From positions 1 to 26,640 of the forward strand of contig JBKCNM010000109.1 of the NCBI GenBank assembly GCA_046297395.1: a DNA stretch of 26,640 nucleotides. Reading direction: 5' to 3'. Made by a program: the position numbers and the translations under genes. The notes under the pieces are model-generated. The model made no database searches, was not told the DNA's origin, and saw only the letters and a program-made list of their open reading frames with translations. Every line of letters starts with the position of its first letter. Positions within the stretch are counted from its first letter, which is position 1. The DNA is from JBEICQ01 sp046297395 (GTDB lineage: Bacteria > Bacteroidota > Bacteroidia > UBA4408). Below are positions 24,417 through 26,640 of the stretch, piece by piece.

Positions 24417-25212
24417 TAGATTTTGGATTAAGAGTTAAAAGATATTTGTGTTTGAAATTTGAAAGATGTTGTTTGAAAAAGTTGTCATTGGCGAAAAGAT
24501 TGTAAAAGTCCAAATAAGTCAAATGATAAAATGAAATACCAGAAACAATTTTAATTCTGTCCGCAAAGTCGGCAAGTTCATTTTTGTGCTGTGCATACTC
24601 GCAAAAGTCGTCAGCGTTGAGAGGCTGCCAGTATACATAAATGAGTTTGGCTTTTTTGTCTCCCTTGTTGTTTAGAAGTCCGATAGAGTGCTTGATAAGT
24701 TGTGCAGTGTCCAAAAGTGTTGATGCGTTTTGGGTTCGGTAATGATTTACAATTTTAGAAAGTCCGCTGTCAAGAGTGTCTAAAAAACTGTCGGAATATG
24801 AAGCAGAAAAATTCGGTTGCTTTGGTGTAAGCGGCTCTAAAAATTTGCTCTCAATGCCGATTATACAATTGTCGTTCTCTAAATAAAAGTCAAGGTTGGG
24901 TGAAGTCCCTTTTAAACCTGTCGGTAGTTTTTTCTCAAACTGTCCAACAGTAAAATTGCTTTCTCCTAAAATTGCGAATTTATCAAGGTGTCGCTTGAAG
25001 TAGCCGAAAAAGTTTACGCCTAAAGCTGATGAAGAGTAAAGTGCTTTGAACTTGCTCTTTAGTTCGTTACCGTCCCCATCATTAAGGTCGTCAAAAAAGT
25101 CGTCAACCGAAATGGTCGGAATTAAATTGTCCATAAAGTCGTTAACATAACCGTCCTTGTGGTCCGTCGGTGAACTTTCAAGCAGTCGTTTTATTATGGT
25201 CTCTTTTGTCAT
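24409..25212 (-). CDS. PD-(D/E)XK-like putative nuclease
   Basis: A 267-residue protein, counted from the ATG at 25212. A PD-(D/E)XK-type core is visible: D108 in SPNLDFYLEN, then E121-S-K123 in IIGIESKFLEP after a hydrophobic strand. A conserved helix, ALYSSSALGVNFFGYFKRHL, precedes it and could supply a further acidic or basic residue. The arrangement resembles the PGN_0703-type putative restriction endonucleases of Bacteroidota, by memory only. No methyltransferase or helicase is beside it. The frame opens at ATG 25254, but MLAVIVSHHTTNIA looks like read-through of non-coding DNA that carries boundary motif A. Codons are more AT-rich than in the core genes, which suggests acquisition. Confidence 0.68.
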   Translation of the reverse strand: MTKETIIKRLLESSPTDHKDGYVNDFMDNLIPTISVDDFFDDLNDGDGNELKSKFKALYSSSALGVNFFGYFKRHLDKFAILGESNFTVGQFEKKLPTGLKGTSPNLDFYLENDNCIIGIESKFLEPLTPKQPNFSASYSDSFLDTLDSGLSKIVNHYRTQNASTLLDTAQLIKHSIGLLNNKGDKKAKLIYVYWQPLNADDFCEYAQHKNELADFADRIKIVSGISFYHLTYLDFYNLFANDNFFKQHLSNFKHKYLLTLNPKSNG

Positions 25213-25236
25213 TGCAATGTTGGTTGTGTGGTGCGA

Positions 25237-25253
25237 TACTATTACCGCTAACA
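25237..25253 (-). repeat. Boundary motif copy A
   Basis: On the - strand TGTTAGCGGTAATAGTA, 24 bases before the ATG of the nuclease-like gene and facing it. It matches copy B at 13 of 17 positions; three of the four differences are A/G. Confidence 0.45.
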
Positions 25254-25698
25254 TCAGACCGTGAAAAAACCATTCACAATCCTCAGTTTATAAGTGCTGA
25301 TAAAAATAAACATTTTTCTTTTTTATCAAGCATCATTTTGGACTTCAGTTATAATAGAATACATACAGGCCAACAACAGAAACCAACCAGAATTTTATTG
25401 TCTCGAGGAGGTTATTGAGGCCGATTACCTTGCATGATTTTGTGAGACTCAAATTTATTATCGCTTAGTTTACTTGAAAAAATGAAAAGTTGGAAGCCGG
25501 ACTACAAGAGAATCCCTCCACTATCATCCAGATTGATGCAATTGCATGACATTTGAGCGCACTTTGAAATTTTCCTACAAAAGGCTGCCTGAAAAAAGCC
25601 TATCTTAAAACGCAAATAAACAGCGAAAATCAGTCTTAAAAATGGTTGAGTTGCTCAGAATAAAAGAAAACAAGGGTTTTTTCACAGCCTGACGGTCC

Positions 25699-25811
25699 CA
25701 CGGTTTGCGCTAGGCAGGGAAACCAAAGAGAGAAATTTTAGATTAGAAGATTTTTCATTGAAGACCAAATTTTTAGATTGGCACAACTTCCCCCGCTTGC
25801 TGCAAACCGTG
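25699..25811. repeat. Imperfect long inverted-repeat element
   Basis: The left arm 25699-25721 (CACGGTTTGC, then GCTAGGCAGGGAA) and right arm 25788-25811 pair imperfectly. The outer 10 bases are perfect (CACGGTTTGC/GCAAACCGTG) and the inner parts GGGAA/TTCCC also pair. The 66-base centre holds a direct repeat, AAATTTTAGATT (25733-25744) and AAATTTTTAGATT (25767-25779). The whole could fold into a long hairpin as single-stranded DNA or RNA. It ends at the base before boundary motif B. No protein is encoded. Confidence 0.6.
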
Positions 25812-25828
25812 TGTTGGCGGTAGTGTTA
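25812..25828 (+). repeat. Boundary motif copy B
   Basis: TGTTGGCGGTAGTGTTA, directly after the inverted-repeat element and 3 bases before the end of the Fic gene, facing that gene. See copies A and C for the shared core TGTTRGCGG. Confidence 0.45.
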
Positions 25829-25831
25829 CCT

Positions 25832-26640
25832 TTAGAAGTCCGCAAGTTCATAGTTTGTGCTTCGTCCGCCTTGTTGCTCTTGTCGTAATATTCCCTTGTC
25901 AATTAAACCTTTTATATCGCGTAATGCTGTATCAGGTGAACATTTAGCAATTTTTGCCCATTTAGATGATTTCAATTTTCCATCAAATCCGTCAAACAGT
26001 TTGTTCAGTACTAATCTCTGTCTTTCGTTAAACACAGTATTCTCGTGAATTTTCCAGAAATCGGTTTTACGTAATATTTTCTGCAAGGTCGCTTCCGTTG
26101 CAATAAGTGAATTTTTAAGGCAATGCAAAAACCAATCTAACCAATCTGTGATGTCGCCACTGCTGTGTTGAACCTTTTGTAAAATCTCATAATACTTTTT
26201 GCGTTCAACCAAAATTTGGCTTGACATACTGTAATATCGTTCTGTTGTTTTGTCAGCACGGGCAAGCATTAAATCTGAAATTGCTCTTGCAATTCTTCCG
26301 TTTCCATCGTCAAATGGATGTATGATAATAAACCAGAAATGAGCAATTGCAGATTTTAGAACAGGGTCAATAGGAGAGTTGTCATTAAACCATTTTAAAA
26401 ACTTCTCCATTTCTTCTTTTACTCTGTTTGCAGGAACCGCTTCGTAGTGGACTTTTTCTTTTCCCATTGCTCCTGATACTATCTGCATCTCACCTGTTCG
26501 ATAGCGTCCTACTTCTATTTTGTGCATACCGCTATGTCCTGTCGGACAAAGTGCCGAATGCCAGCCAAACAGTCGGTTATTGGTCAGTTGCTTTTGTTGG
26601 TGTTTATTTTGGTGAAACAGACATTCAAAAACACCATAGA
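25832..26640 (-). CDS. Fic family protein with C-terminal winged helix, 5'-partial
   Basis: Fic enzymes transfer AMP (or another nucleotide part) from a nucleotide to a hydroxyl group of a target protein. The catalytic motif HPFDDGNGRIAR lies at 26320-26285 and is complete, including the catalytic His and the Arg. The reading frame continues past the ATG at 26527 to the right edge without a stop, reading LTNNRLFGWHSALCPTGHSG just before it. That is typical Fic-domain sequence, so the gene starts outside the window and the ATG is internal. The visible part is 268 residues. The C-terminus (about the last 60) is a winged-helix segment, SSKWAKIAKCSPDTALRDI through RSTNYEL, suggesting DNA binding or self-regulation. 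The missing N-terminus would hold the inhibitory helix or a DUF4172-type domain. Confidence 0.9.
   Translation of the reverse strand, partial: YGVFECLFHQNKHQQKQLTNNRLFGWHSALCPTGHSGMHKIEVGRYRTGEMQIVSGAMGKEKVHYEAVPANRVKEEMEKFLKWFNDNSPIDPVLKSAIAHFWFIIIHPFDDGNGRIARAISDLMLARADKTTERYYSMSSQILVERKKYYEILQKVQHSSGDITDWLDWFLHCLKNSLIATEATLQKILRKTDFWKIHENTVFNERQRLVLNKLFDGFDGKLKSSKWAKIAKCSPDTALRDIKGLIDKGILRQEQQGGRSTNYELADF

Larger units (their letters stand above)
25213..25831. other. Long non-coding spacer in the accessory region
   Basis: 619 bases between the nuclease-like and Fic genes. Frames are broken by stops, and a short + strand frame at 25170-25418 has no protein-like features. It contains boundary motif copies A and B near its two ends, facing outward, and an imperfect inverted-repeat element at 25699-25811. 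I see no promoter match for the nuclease gene. The middle (about 25264-25690) shows nothing I can name. Confidence 0.6.

Noticed and set aside
25170..25418. Small + strand protein of 82 residues
   Set aside because: It runs antisense over the nuclease start into non-coding sequence, begins inside a coding region and shows no domain, signal peptide or promoter.
25812..25828. Canonical integron attC site at motif B
   Set aside because: The core would need GTTRRRY; the motif reads GTTGGCG or GTTAGCG, no matching RYYYAAC end was found, and the copies face opposite directions. No integrase gene is in the window.
26527..26640. Fic gene starting at the ATG at 26527, as a truncated Fic protein
   Set aside because: The frame stays open to the window edge and reads family-like sequence (NRLFGWHSAL, PTGHSG), so the ATG is internal and the gene is cut by the window only.
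1..26640. CRISPR arrays, tRNA or rRNA genes, complete insertion sequences
   Set aside because: I found no regularly spaced repeats, no T-loop-like GGTTCRAATCC outside coding sequence, no rRNA segments and no transposase frames.

Overview
This is a chromosomal segment from a member of the Bacteroidota. Several independent signs point there: the gene order acpP-fabF-rnc-(IPExxxVDY-type protein)-pyk, a three-gene sdhCAB set with a single five-helix cytochrome b subunit (menaquinone type), a BshA bacillithiol glycosyltransferase, lipoproteins with relaxed lipoboxes, and repeated matches to the Bacteroidota promoter form TTG-N17-20-TAnnTTTG with almost no Shine-Dalgarno sequences. I cannot name the genus; Chitinophagales or Saprospirales would fit but is not shown.

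Layout. Positions 1-6148 (+ strand): the 3' part of a sodium:solute symporter, then a tight run of a lipoprotein, a small secreted protein, a secreted cupin and a 1030-residue ABCG-type half transporter with extra N-terminal domains. After a 328-base gap, 6477-10329 holds a divergent pair: a lone OppC-like permease (-), and a hotdog acyl-CoA thioesterase followed by a large membrane-anchored propeller-like protein (+). The two promoters are packed into about 50 bases. From 10427 to 23854 everything is on the - strand and is core metabolism: acpP, fabF, rnc, IPExxxVDY-type gene, pyk and tspO; miaB; then sdhC, sdhA, sdhB, a polyprenyl diphosphate synthase, a YwqK-like lipoprotein and the beta subunit of a 2-oxoacid:ferredoxin oxidoreductase; and bshA. 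The sdh run combines a TCA oxidoreductase, succinate dehydrogenase and a possible menaquinone side-chain enzyme, so it may be one respiratory transcript.

From about 23.9 kb to the right edge the window becomes accessory: visibly more AT-rich, with a PD-(D/E)XK-like nuclease gene overlapping a small three-helix membrane protein gene, a 619-base non-coding stretch, and a Fic-domain protein running off the edge. Three copies of a short motif, about TGTTRGCGGTARTR, sit just outside these accessory genes. One abuts a 113-base imperfect inverted-repeat element. This boundary motif is the most unusual signal in the window. It may mark cassette-like exchange of accessory modules, but that is inference.
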